A stretch of DNA of 64,000 bases from an uncultured Paracoccaceae bacterium (GTDB lineage Bacteria > Pseudomonadota > Alphaproteobacteria > Rhodobacterales > Rhodobacteraceae), in NCBI GenBank assembly GCA_947488175.1, contig CANKYO010000004.1, forward strand, positions 310,001 through 374,000, given 5' to 3'. Under the pieces are notes generated by a model. It saw only the letters and a list, made by a program, of their open reading frames with translations. It made no database searches and was not told the DNA's origin. Made by a program: the position numbers and the translations under genes. Below, piece after piece: positions 56,211-63,415 of the stretch. The first letter of the stretch is position 1; the number at the start of each line of letters is the position of its first letter.

Positions 56211-56819
56211 TCAGCCTGCGGTCATGCGATAAGCCTCGCGTTCGATATCCATAAATGCGGCCCCTACTGCGCCGACAGACGCATAAAGGACCGATGTTTT
56301 CGCCGCCTGCAGGTCATTGAAAAAATGACCTGCCCAGGTGCCGATATGTGTGTTGAAGAAATCGCGTTGCCGCTGCAGCGTCGCCGGTTCACCAAAGCGT
56401 CCGACGATCATGCCCGCCATCATTTCCATAAGCGATGCTATGTTGTCCTCGGGTTCAAACACGTTGCTCGCCCGGGTCATCCCCATCGCGGCCATGTCCC
56501 CGCGCAGCTTTGCCAGCGGCTTTTCGTTCAGAAACCCGGTCATGTAATAGCTGGCATAGGGCAACAACTCACCCCGGCCAAGCCCGATGAACAGGGCGTT
56601 GAATTCAGATACAACCGCCTTGGGTTTGGTCACTTTTGCAACCCGCGCCAGACCCGCGATGGCCTGACCAAGCGGTGTGTCGTCCCCGCTCAGCCCGGCT
56701 GTCTGATCCAGCAGCATCTGGTCGGGTGGGGCCGACAGGATCAGCCCAAGGTAGTTGTAAAGATCGGCCCGCAGGCGATCCTCTTCAGCGACTTCGACGG
56801 TGGAGGCCGCGACATTCAT
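56211..56819 (-). CDS. TorD/DmsD-family assembly chaperone
   Basis: 202 residues. Redox-enzyme maturation protein of the TorD family: all-helical, with RADLYNYLGLILSAPPDQMLL at the start, FNALFIGLGRGELLPYASYYMTGFLNEKPLAKLRGDM and the E-P-x-D-N segment (EPEDNIASLMEMMAGM) diagnostic of the family. It binds the Tat signal of the catalytic subunit until the cofactor is inserted. The start overlaps the upstream DUF3306 gene by 4 bp. Confidence 0.9.
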   Translation of the reverse strand: MNVAASTVEVAEEDRLRADLYNYLGLILSAPPDQMLLDQTAGLSGDDTPLGQAIAGLARVAKVTKPKAVVSEFNALFIGLGRGELLPYASYYMTGFLNEKPLAKLRGDMAAMGMTRASNVFEPEDNIASLMEMMAGMIVGRFGEPATLQRQRDFFNTHIGTWAGHFFNDLQAAKTSVLYASVGAVGAAFMDIEREAYRMTAG

Positions 56820-57388
56820 GCGTGCTCACCCTCGAACTGGAATGCCATGCGGCGGGGCCTGTAGGGTTCCGCCTCACTCTCGTCCGCCTCGTCAGATAGG
56901 GGTTCATCAATGACCGGTTCGCTTTCGACTGTTGCGACCACAATCTCTTCTTCGTCTTCTGGTGCGGCGTCATCCTCCTCAACGACGCCATTCTCCTGAC
57001 GCTCCATTTCAAGGACATGCGCCATCAGCCCCTTGCCCACCTGATAGGTCGTCTTGATCGGGTCGTTCCCAAAGCTGCCGGTCAGATAATCCTCATCATA
57101 ATCATTCAACCCGTCCACGCAGGCGAGGACCGGGTTGCTTCGCCACAATTGCCGCAAGGCTTTCTTGCGCAAATGCTCCGGCACGGCCTTGGACATGAAC
57201 GCCGCAAAATCATCGCCCATCTTCAGGTTCTCTGGATCGGGCAAATCAAGCTCGGCCAGAATTTCGGCATCAGTCTTGTCAGCCTGCGCTTCCCTGTGGG
57301 CCATATCTTCTTGCAAAACGCGCTCGGCCTCAGCCTCGGCAGCCACTGCCGCGCGGCGACGCGACCAAAGAGAACCGGCCTGGGTCAA
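56816..57388 (-). CDS. DUF3306 family protein
   Basis: 190 residues. DUF3306 is read from WSRRRAAVAAE, LPDPENLKMGDDFAAFMSKAVPEHLRKKALRQLWRSNPVLACVDGLNDYDEDY. The last ~70 residues are very acidic (VVEEDDAAPEDEEEIV and more) and probably disordered, ending in a basic RPRRMAF. Found with DUF3305 next to formate dehydrogenases; no biochemical role known. Overlaps both neighbours by 4 bp, so it is translated together with the DUF3305 protein and the chaperone. Confidence 0.85.
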   Translation of the reverse strand: MTQAGSLWSRRRAAVAAEAEAERVLQEDMAHREAQADKTDAEILAELDLPDPENLKMGDDFAAFMSKAVPEHLRKKALRQLWRSNPVLACVDGLNDYDEDYLTGSFGNDPIKTTYQVGKGLMAHVLEMERQENGVVEEDDAAPEDEEEIVVATVESEPVIDEPLSDEADESEAEPYRPRRMAFQFEGEHA

Positions 57389-57990
57389 TTCAGCACCTCC
57401 TTGCGGCGCGGTGCGCGATAAACATCCGAGGTCTGCGAAATGCGCGGGTCACCAATGCCATCGTCGACACGATCCACCCGCGCATTCTTGCGCTTGCGTT
57501 TGACGAAAGGCTCTTCCACGTGATGCTGCGCAATAAAGCTGCCGACCCAGGCGATCATACCTTCGGACATTGGTATCCGCTCCACCAGTTCTTCGGACGA
57601 ATCGCAATAATCCTGCGCGTCATAGGGCGAACATGTCACCAGGGCGACCCGCCAAGGCATCTCGCCCCCGTTTTCCGCTGGCCGCAAAACGACGTAGACG
57701 GATGGCGTGCGGGCCTGCAGTTCATGAACGTAAGCCTCGGTATCCGAAACATACAAATCCAGCGAAACGGTGGCTGCGTGATATTCGGTAACATCGCCGT
57801 CATGGCGCAACAGCTTCCAGTCGGCAGGGCCAGCGCCCGGCAAGATGCCCGTCGCCTGCCATGTCCATTTTACCCAACGCGACACGCCGGGCGATTTTCG
57901 GACGACAACACCAACCGGAATGGTCTGTGCATCAGGAAAGACGAACGACAATGCTGATCCCTTGAGAAGTTCCCTGCCGTCATGCTGCAT
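57385..57990 (-). CDS. DUF3305 family protein
   Basis: 201 residues; the ATG at 57990 lacks a strong RBS. DUF3305 core: IPVGVVVRKSPGVSRWVKWTWQATGILPG, YHAATVSLDLYVSDTEAYVHELQ, PSVYVVLRP and VTCSPYDAQDYCDSSEELVERIPM. A very basic C-terminus (RKRKNARVDRVDD) contrasts with the acidic tail of its DUF3306 partner, so the two could pair through their tails (inference). First gene of the leftward formate dehydrogenase unit. Confidence 0.85.
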   Translation of the reverse strand: MQHDGRELLKGSALSFVFPDAQTIPVGVVVRKSPGVSRWVKWTWQATGILPGAGPADWKLLRHDGDVTEYHAATVSLDLYVSDTEAYVHELQARTPSVYVVLRPAENGGEMPWRVALVTCSPYDAQDYCDSSEELVERIPMSEGMIAWVGSFIAQHHVEEPFVKRKRKNARVDRVDDGIGDPRISQTSDVYRAPRRKEVLN

Positions 57991-58188
57991 GAAGAGCCCG
58001 CGTTTCTAAAGCGATTTTTGCATCATGTTGATCACAAATGATGGCCGCCACTCTAACGCGTTGTTTTCAATGCCAAAAATGACATACGACTTTAGTAATA
58101 GTGGACCTGCCATGCGCCCATGCATCAAAAGCGGTTTACGCCAGCCTGATTTCCTGACTAGCTAACCGCTGATCCAGCGGGGGACCTG
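57991..58188. promoter_or_regulatory. Divergent fdh control region
   Basis: 198 bp between the DUF3305 start (left) and the Fe-S protein start (right), AT-richer than the rest of the window. A nested symmetric site lies at 58021-58043: outer arms CATCAT and ATGATG around the palindrome TGATCA. The rightward gene has a GGGGGA ribosome binding site. All fdh expression in both directions must be set here. Confidence 0.6.
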
Positions 58189-60132
58189 ATGACCAAAACA
58201 CTACTCATTTGCGACTGCCTTGGATCGCAAACCATTGATCCCGAAGCCATAAACACAATCGGGGTCACCTGCTCGCGGCTGCATACATCCCTATGTCAGG
58301 ACCAGATCGGCCTCGCCGCAGAGGCGATGAGCAAAGGCGAGGTCATGATCGCCTGCCAACAACAGGCGCGCGTCTTTGCTGATCTGGCCGAAGATATAGA
58401 CGCCCCGATACCCGATTTCGTGGACATCCGCGACCGCGCCGGCTGGACCGATGACAACGCCGCGACAGGCCCCAAAATGGCCGCGCTGGTGGCCGAAGCC
58501 GCCCTACCCGATGCGACCCCCAAAACAATCGATGTCATATCCGAAGGCACCTGCCTTATTCTGGGACCATCTGAGACCGCTTTCGCAGCGGCAGAAAAGC
58601 TCGCCGACATACTCTCTGTCACGGTTCTGCTGCAAACTGGTGATGACATGCCCGTCACTGACCGCTTCGACATCGTGGTGGGCCAGTTGAAACAGGCGCG
58701 TGGTAGCCTTGGCCGGTTCGATCTGTCGATTGACGCCTTTCAGCAGCCCATACCGGGCGGTCGTGGTCCCCAAACGCTGACTGATCCGCGGGACGGGGCG
58801 GCATCGAACTGCGATGTCATCCTCGATCTGACGGGCGCGACCCCGTTGTTCCCTGCCCCTGAAAAGCGCGATGGCTATTTGCGGGCCGATCCGAAAAGCC
58901 AACCGGCTGTTGCTGATGCAATCCTGCAAGCCAGCCAATTGGTCGGCACGTTCGAAAAACCTCTCTACGTCCGGCTCGAACCCAGCTTGTGCGCCCATTC
59001 ACGCGCCGAAAAACCCGCCTGTTCCAACTGCCTCAACCTATGCCCGACCAGCGCCATCAGTTCGGCAGGCGAACATGTGAGCATCGACCCAATGATCTGC
59101 GCGGGCTGCGGATCCTGCGCCGCCGCCTGCCCTTCGGGTGCGATCAGTTATGATGCGCCACCGGTCGATCACATCTTTCGGCAGATCAACACCCTCGCCA
59201 GCGCCTATCGCAAGGCCGGCGGCACCGACCCGCATCTGCTGGTTCATGACGATCACGGGGCCGAAATGATCGGCCTTGCCGGCCGGCATGGGCGCGGCCT
59301 GCCCGCCCATGTCATCCCGCTTCAGGTGGATGCGCTCAACGCCTTTGGTCATGCCGAAATGCTCGCCGGGCTTGCCAGCGGTTTTGGCCGGGTTGATATC
59401 CTGCTGGGTCCCAAAACCGAACGCGACGGGCTGACGGCTCAAACCGCCCTCGCAAATGCGATCCATGACAAGGTGGCTCTGCTCGACATCGCTGATCCTG
59501 ACGCTTTGTCGGACCATCTGTTTGACGCACCGCGCGAAACCATCAATGCCGACCCTATCCTGCCCATGGGCACAAGGCGGCAAATCACCCGTCTGGCCGC
59601 CAAGACACTGCAACCCGACACCGAAGTGATCACGCTGCCAGACAACGCGCCCTATGGGGCCGTGCTGGTGGACACTGACGCCTGCACACTATGCCTTGCC
59701 TGTGTCTCACTCTGCCCGTCGGGCGCGCTGATGGACAACGAAGACCTCCCGCAACTGCGGTTTCAGGAAGACGCCTGCCTGCAATGCGGGCTATGCACGA
59801 ATATCTGCCCCGAAAAGGCAATCACCCTGCAACCACAGTTGAACCTGACCGACAGCGCCCTGTCGCAGACCGTGCTGAACGAAGAAGAACCGTTTGCCTG
59901 CATCGAATGCGGCAGCCTGTTCGGGGTCAAATCCACGGTTGAAAAGATCATGGAAAAACTAGCCGGCAACCACAGTATGTTCGGCAACGATACCGCAACA
60001 AAGATGATCCAGATGTGCGAAAACTGTCGGATCAACGCGCAGTTTCATGCCGAAAACAATCCCTTTGCCGCAGGCGAACGGCCACGCCCCCGGACAACGG
60101 ATGACTATCTGTCAAAACGCAAGGACCATTAA
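58189..60132 (+). CDS. Large multi-[4Fe-4S] cytosolic protein
   Basis: 647 residues. Four ferredoxin-type cluster motifs: CSNCLNLCP (278-285, with Cys268 nearby), CAGCGSCAAACP (304-315), CTLCLACVSLCP (499-510) and CLQCGLCTNICP (530-541). Two further CxxC pairs follow near the C-terminus (Cys571/574 and Cys610/613), spaced like a zinc or Fe-S ribbon. The N-terminal ~260 residues carry scattered cysteines (8, 10, 28, 36, 56) and no clear motif. No signal peptide, no membrane helix. It heads an operon with DUF6494 and Mrp, divergent from fdh. Electron carrier or cofactor-assembly factor are both possible. Confidence 0.88.
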   Translation: MTKTLLICDCLGSQTIDPEAINTIGVTCSRLHTSLCQDQIGLAAEAMSKGEVMIACQQQARVFADLAEDIDAPIPDFVDIRDRAGWTDDNAATGPKMAALVAEAALPDATPKTIDVISEGTCLILGPSETAFAAAEKLADILSVTVLLQTGDDMPVTDRFDIVVGQLKQARGSLGRFDLSIDAFQQPIPGGRGPQTLTDPRDGAASNCDVILDLTGATPLFPAPEKRDGYLRADPKSQPAVADAILQASQLVGTFEKPLYVRLEPSLCAHSRAEKPACSNCLNLCPTSAISSAGEHVSIDPMICAGCGSCAAACPSGAISYDAPPVDHIFRQINTLASAYRKAGGTDPHLLVHDDHGAEMIGLAGRHGRGLPAHVIPLQVDALNAFGHAEMLAGLASGFGRVDILLGPKTERDGLTAQTALANAIHDKVALLDIADPDALSDHLFDAPRETINADPILPMGTRRQITRLAAKTLQPDTEVITLPDNAPYGAVLVDTDACTLCLACVSLCPSGALMDNEDLPQLRFQEDACLQCGLCTNICPEKAITLQPQLNLTDSALSQTVLNEEEPFACIECGSLFGVKSTVEKIMEKLAGNHSMFGNDTATKMIQMCENCRINAQFHAENNPFAAGERPRPRTTDDYLSKRKDH

Positions 60133-60172
60133 GCGGCAAGGTCCAAAACAAACTACAAACAGGGAGACGACA

Positions 60173-60367
60173 ATGAGCGACGATTTCAACATGTCGATGC
60201 GCAAATTCCTCAAGCAGGTCGGCGTGACATCGCAGCAGGCCATTGAAGAGGCGATGCGCAACGCCGGTGACACCAGCGGTCGCAAGTTCGAGGCCAAGGT
60301 TGTATTGACCGTCGATGGTCTCGATCTGGAACATACCGTGACCGGCACGATCGAGGGACAATCCTAA
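60173..60367 (+). CDS. DUF6494 family small protein
   Basis: 64 residues from the ATG at 60173 (GGGAG upstream); the frame is open for 42 more codons upstream, which belong to the overlapping end of the Fe-S gene. Sequence SMRKFLKQVGVTSQQAIEEAMR followed by a beta-rich half (FEAKVVLTVDGLDLEHTVTG). I assign DUF6494 from memory of small proteins in this context. It is immediately followed by the Mrp gene with no gap. Function unknown. Confidence 0.7.
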   Translation: MSDDFNMSMRKFLKQVGVTSQQAIEEAMRNAGDTSGRKFEAKVVLTVDGLDLEHTVTGTIEGQS

Positions 60368-61429
60368 GTGGCCATTTCACGCGACGACGTCCTTGGCGTC
60401 CTGAAGTCACTGATTGACCCGATCAGTGGCAGTTCCCTTTCTGAAGCGGGATTGGTGAAGGCCTTGACCGTCGAAGACGGTGCTGTGCGCTTTGTCATGG
60501 ATGTCAGCGGCAGCCATGCAGACGCCTATGCCAAACTGAAAGACGCGGCCGAGGCGCAGATCAAATCGCTTGGCGCCGATCAGGTCTCGATCGTCATGAC
60601 GGCCCATAGCACGCCTAAGGCGCCGCCGGATCTGAAATCCGGCAGACCTGTCCAATCCGGCCCTGAAAAGATCCCCGGCGTGGATCGGATCATCGCCGTG
60701 GCGTCCGGCAAGGGCGGCGTCGGCAAATCAACCGTTGCGGCAAACATCGCCTGCGCGCTTGCTGCAGAGGGTCGGCGTGTCGGGCTACTGGATGCGGATG
60801 TTTACGGCCCATCCCAACCTCGGATGCTGGGCGTGTCCGGCCGCCCGGCCTCGCCTGATGGCAAGACCATTCTGCCCATGCGCAATTTCGGGGTTACCAT
60901 GATGTCCATCGGTCTGATGACCAATGATGATCAGGCGGTTGTCTGGCGTGGCCCGATGCTGATGGGCGCCTTGCAGCAGATGCTGACGCAGGTGCAATGG
61001 GGCGCGCTGGATGTGCTGATCGTGGACCTGCCGCCAGGCACCGGCGATGTGCAGATGACACTCGCGCAAAAGGCGCATGTGGACGGTGCGATCATCGTCT
61101 CGACCCCGCAGGACGTGGCCCTGATCGACGCCCGCAAGGGCATTGATATGTTCAACCAGTTGGGCACACCCATCCTCGGGATGATCGAAAACATGTCGAC
61201 GCATATCTGTTCAAATTGCGGGCACGAAGAACATGTGTTCGGCCATGGCGGTGTTGCGGCAGAGGCGGCCAAGCTGGGCGTACCATTGCTCGCCGAAATC
61301 CCGCTGCATCTGGATATCCGGCTGGCTGCTGATGGCGGGGCGCCCATCGTCGTCTCGAAACCCGACAGCCCGCAGGCCACAGGTTTCCGGGAGGTCGCGA
61401 AAGCACTGGTATCCGCTGGCAAAGCATGA
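60368..61429 (+). CDS. mrp: Mrp/NBP35-family ATPase, Fe-S carrier
   Basis: 353 residues, GTG start directly after the DUF6494 stop. An N-terminal MIP18/DUF59-like domain (DDVLGVLKSLIDPISGSSLSEAGLV) precedes the P-loop domain: deviant Walker A SGKGGVGKSTVAANIA, DADVYGPSQPRML, MSIGLM, IVDLPPGTGDVQMTLAQ and CSNCGH, the CxxC that bridges a [4Fe-4S] cluster between two monomers. Delivers Fe-S clusters to apo-proteins. Placement with fdh genes suggests dedicated supply to the dehydrogenase or its multi-cluster partner. Overlaps the next gene by 4 bp. Confidence 0.94.
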   Translation: MAISRDDVLGVLKSLIDPISGSSLSEAGLVKALTVEDGAVRFVMDVSGSHADAYAKLKDAAEAQIKSLGADQVSIVMTAHSTPKAPPDLKSGRPVQSGPEKIPGVDRIIAVASGKGGVGKSTVAANIACALAAEGRRVGLLDADVYGPSQPRMLGVSGRPASPDGKTILPMRNFGVTMMSIGLMTNDDQAVVWRGPMLMGALQQMLTQVQWGALDVLIVDLPPGTGDVQMTLAQKAHVDGAIIVSTPQDVALIDARKGIDMFNQLGTPILGMIENMSTHICSNCGHEEHVFGHGGVAAEAAKLGVPLLAEIPLHLDIRLAADGGAPIVVSKPDSPQATGFREVAKALVSAGKA

Positions 61430-62130
61430 CCGCACCCGTCTTTCCACCCTTGTTTTCCGCACAGGACTCAGCCGGGCAGGATCCGTTCGCACAAGCCTGC
61501 GCCGCCGCGACCGCTGGCTGCGATGCCGGTCTGGTTGTCTATGATCTGGGGTCCGATGAATTGCGCGCGGCCATCGTGCTGGCACCTGAAGTCCCCCTAG
61601 CCGCAGCCGCAATCATGTTGCCCGTCTGCGGCGTCGGATTCCAGAACGCACTGGGGGCCATCGGCCCGCCAGAGGTCAGCGTGCATCTGGGCTGGGACGG
61701 TGCGATCTATGTGAACGGGGGCCGATGCGGCGCCCTGCAAATGGCCGCATCCCACGCTGACCCGGCAGCAGAACCCGACTGGCTGGTCATCGGCCTGACC
61801 CTGCAACTCTGGCCCAAATCCGACGACATGGGCCTGACCCCGGACGAAACCGCGCTTTACGCCGAAGGCTGTGCAGAGGTTGACGCGGTCACTCTTCTGG
61901 AAGCATGGGTGCGTCACACACTGGTCGGCATCAACACATGGTCCGACGATGGCACCCAAACCCTGTTGCGTGAATGGAACGGGCTGGCGCATGGCAAAGG
62001 CAAGGCGATCACAGTAGGAAACCAGACCGGCACCTTCCTCGGCGTTGACGAAAACCTTGGCTTGCTATTGAAAACCGACAACGAAACCGTTCTGATCCCG
62101 CTCACCGACCTGTTAGAGAGGCCCGCATGA
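61426..62130 (+). CDS. Biotin/lipoate-ligase-fold protein with DUF4444 domain
   Basis: 234 residues. N-terminal ~140 residues resemble the biotin/lipoate protein ligase fold (FPPLFSAQDSAGQDPF, VLAPEVPLAAAAIMLPVCGVGF, SVHLGWDGAIYVNGGRCGAL, DWLVIGLTLQLWP). A C-terminal DUF4444/SH3-like part (LLREWNGLAHGKGKAITVG, GTFLGVDENLGLLLKTDN) follows. The Arg/Gly-rich ATP-binding loop of active ligases is not visible, so it may be a non-catalytic homologue. 4-bp overlaps with both neighbours place it firmly in the fdh-linked operon. Confidence 0.75.
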   Translation: MTAPVFPPLFSAQDSAGQDPFAQACAAATAGCDAGLVVYDLGSDELRAAIVLAPEVPLAAAAIMLPVCGVGFQNALGAIGPPEVSVHLGWDGAIYVNGGRCGALQMAASHADPAAEPDWLVIGLTLQLWPKSDDMGLTPDETALYAEGCAEVDAVTLLEAWVRHTLVGINTWSDDGTQTLLREWNGLAHGKGKAITVGNQTGTFLGVDENLGLLLKTDNETVLIPLTDLLERPA

Positions 62131-62618
62131 AACTCGCCCGCGCCATTCATTTCGACGACAGCGACACGCGCGTCTTTCACAACCCGGCCCGCACCGGGGA
62201 ATGGTGCATTTCAGGCGGGTTTGAGTTTTCCAACTGGACCGAAGGTGACCTGACCGGCAAGGCCCGTCAGGCGTTTTCCAACGGCTGGATGGGCTGCGAA
62301 ACCTTTGGGCGGGTCAGCTTTGCCGCCGTGACCCAGATTGAACCGGTCGAACGGGACAGGCTGGCCGATGGGCTGGCGCGGCATTTTGTGGACATCTATG
62401 GCGCGCCATCAATCGACGCCGCGCGCGGTGTCGCACTCGAAGAATTGTCGCAGATGATGGAGCTTTGCGAAGACCACGCACCCAATACCCTGCTGACCGT
62501 CGCGCGGGAATTGACCGAAGCCGGGGTCAGGGAAAGCTACCGCGTGATCGAAGCGCAGGACGCGGGCCTTGAACAATTCGCGATCCACGGTTCATTGGAC
62601 GAACCGCACCAGCACTAG
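62127..62618 (+). CDS. DUF6505 family protein
   Basis: 163 residues, start overlapping the previous stop by 4 bp. MKLARAIHFDDSDTRVFHNPA, WCISGGFEFSNWTEGDLTGKARQAFSNGWMGCETFGRVSF and ELCEDHAPNTLLTVARELTEAGV are readable; I assign DUF6505 from its context and appearance. Cytosolic, Trp- and Cys-containing, ends in His-rich EPHQH. Last gene of the rightward operon; its stop overlaps the convergent tupA stop by 4 bp. Function unknown. Confidence 0.7.
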   Translation: MKLARAIHFDDSDTRVFHNPARTGEWCISGGFEFSNWTEGDLTGKARQAFSNGWMGCETFGRVSFAAVTQIEPVERDRLADGLARHFVDIYGAPSIDAARGVALEELSQMMELCEDHAPNTLLTVARELTEAGVRESYRVIEAQDAGLEQFAIHGSLDEPHQH

Positions 62619-63415
62619 GGTTGGGCATTGAACACAAACAGCGCCTCGCCATTGATCTCATAGCCATTGATCAGCTCTGCGGCGGTTTCGCCTGTTAGCC
62701 AGTCTTCCAGTTGCAGGGCCAGATCATTGCGCACGCTGGGGTGCTTTTCAGGGTTCACGGGCAGATAGGCATACTGATTGAAAAGCGCCGGATCACCGGC
62801 AAAAAGCAGCGCCAGATCGCCCTTGTTGCCAAAATTCAACCAGCTTGCCCTGTCGGCCAGAATGTAGGCATTGATCCCCGACGCCGTGTTCAGGGCAGCC
62901 CCCATACCCGCCCCCACGGACAGATAGGACGGACCGAAGCCATCAACCGGTAACCCGGCCGCGGCCCAAAGCTGCAACTCCGCCTTATGAGTGCCGCTGT
63001 CATCGCCCCGGCTGACAAAAGGGCCACCCTGCTCGGCAATCCGTCGCATCGCGTCAACCGCGCTATCCGCGTCGGCAATCGCCGACGGATCGTCGGCAGG
63101 ACCTATCAGGACGAAATCATTAAACATGATCTTGCGACGGTGGGTGCCGTACCCATCCGAAACAAATGCCTCTTCCGCCGCTTTGGAATGCACAAGGATC
63201 GCATCCACATCACCCGCCTCACCCAAACGCAGCGCCTGCCCTGTGCCGACCACCAGCAACTGCACCTCAATGCCGGTATCCGCCTTGATGGCAGGCAACA
63301 GAACATCCGCAAGGCCCGAATTCTCGAATGATGTGGTTACCGCCAACCTGATCTCATCCGCTGCCAACGGCATGGCCAGAAACCCGGTCAGGACGAGGGA
63401 AATGAGATGCCTCAT
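62615..63415 (-). CDS. tupA: Tungstate ABC transporter binding protein
   Basis: 266 residues with a signal peptide (MRHLISLVLTGFLAMPLAA). Tungstate-type anion-binding protein: LAVTTSFENSGLADVLLPA (TTS-like oxyanion loop), VGTGQALRLGEAGDVDAILVHS, GYGTHRRKIMFNDFVLIGP, FVSRGDDSGTHKAE and YILADRASWLNF follow the TupA/WtpA-like pattern, distinct from ModA. Captures WO4(2-) with very high affinity in known members. Follows the ATPase gene with a 4-bp overlap. Proximity to formate dehydrogenase suggests it feeds that enzyme's cofactor. Confidence 0.9.
   Translation of the reverse strand: MRHLISLVLTGFLAMPLAADEIRLAVTTSFENSGLADVLLPAIKADTGIEVQLLVVGTGQALRLGEAGDVDAILVHSKAAEEAFVSDGYGTHRRKIMFNDFVLIGPADDPSAIADADSAVDAMRRIAEQGGPFVSRGDDSGTHKAELQLWAAAGLPVDGFGPSYLSVGAGMGAALNTASGINAYILADRASWLNFGNKGDLALLFAGDPALFNQYAYLPVNPEKHPSVRNDLALQLEDWLTGETAAELINGYEINGEALFVFNAQP

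Noticed and set aside
58021-58040. FNR/Anr-type box in the fdh control region
   Set aside because: Only the first half-site (TTGAT) fits; the second half deviates at several positions, so only the symmetric site is reported.
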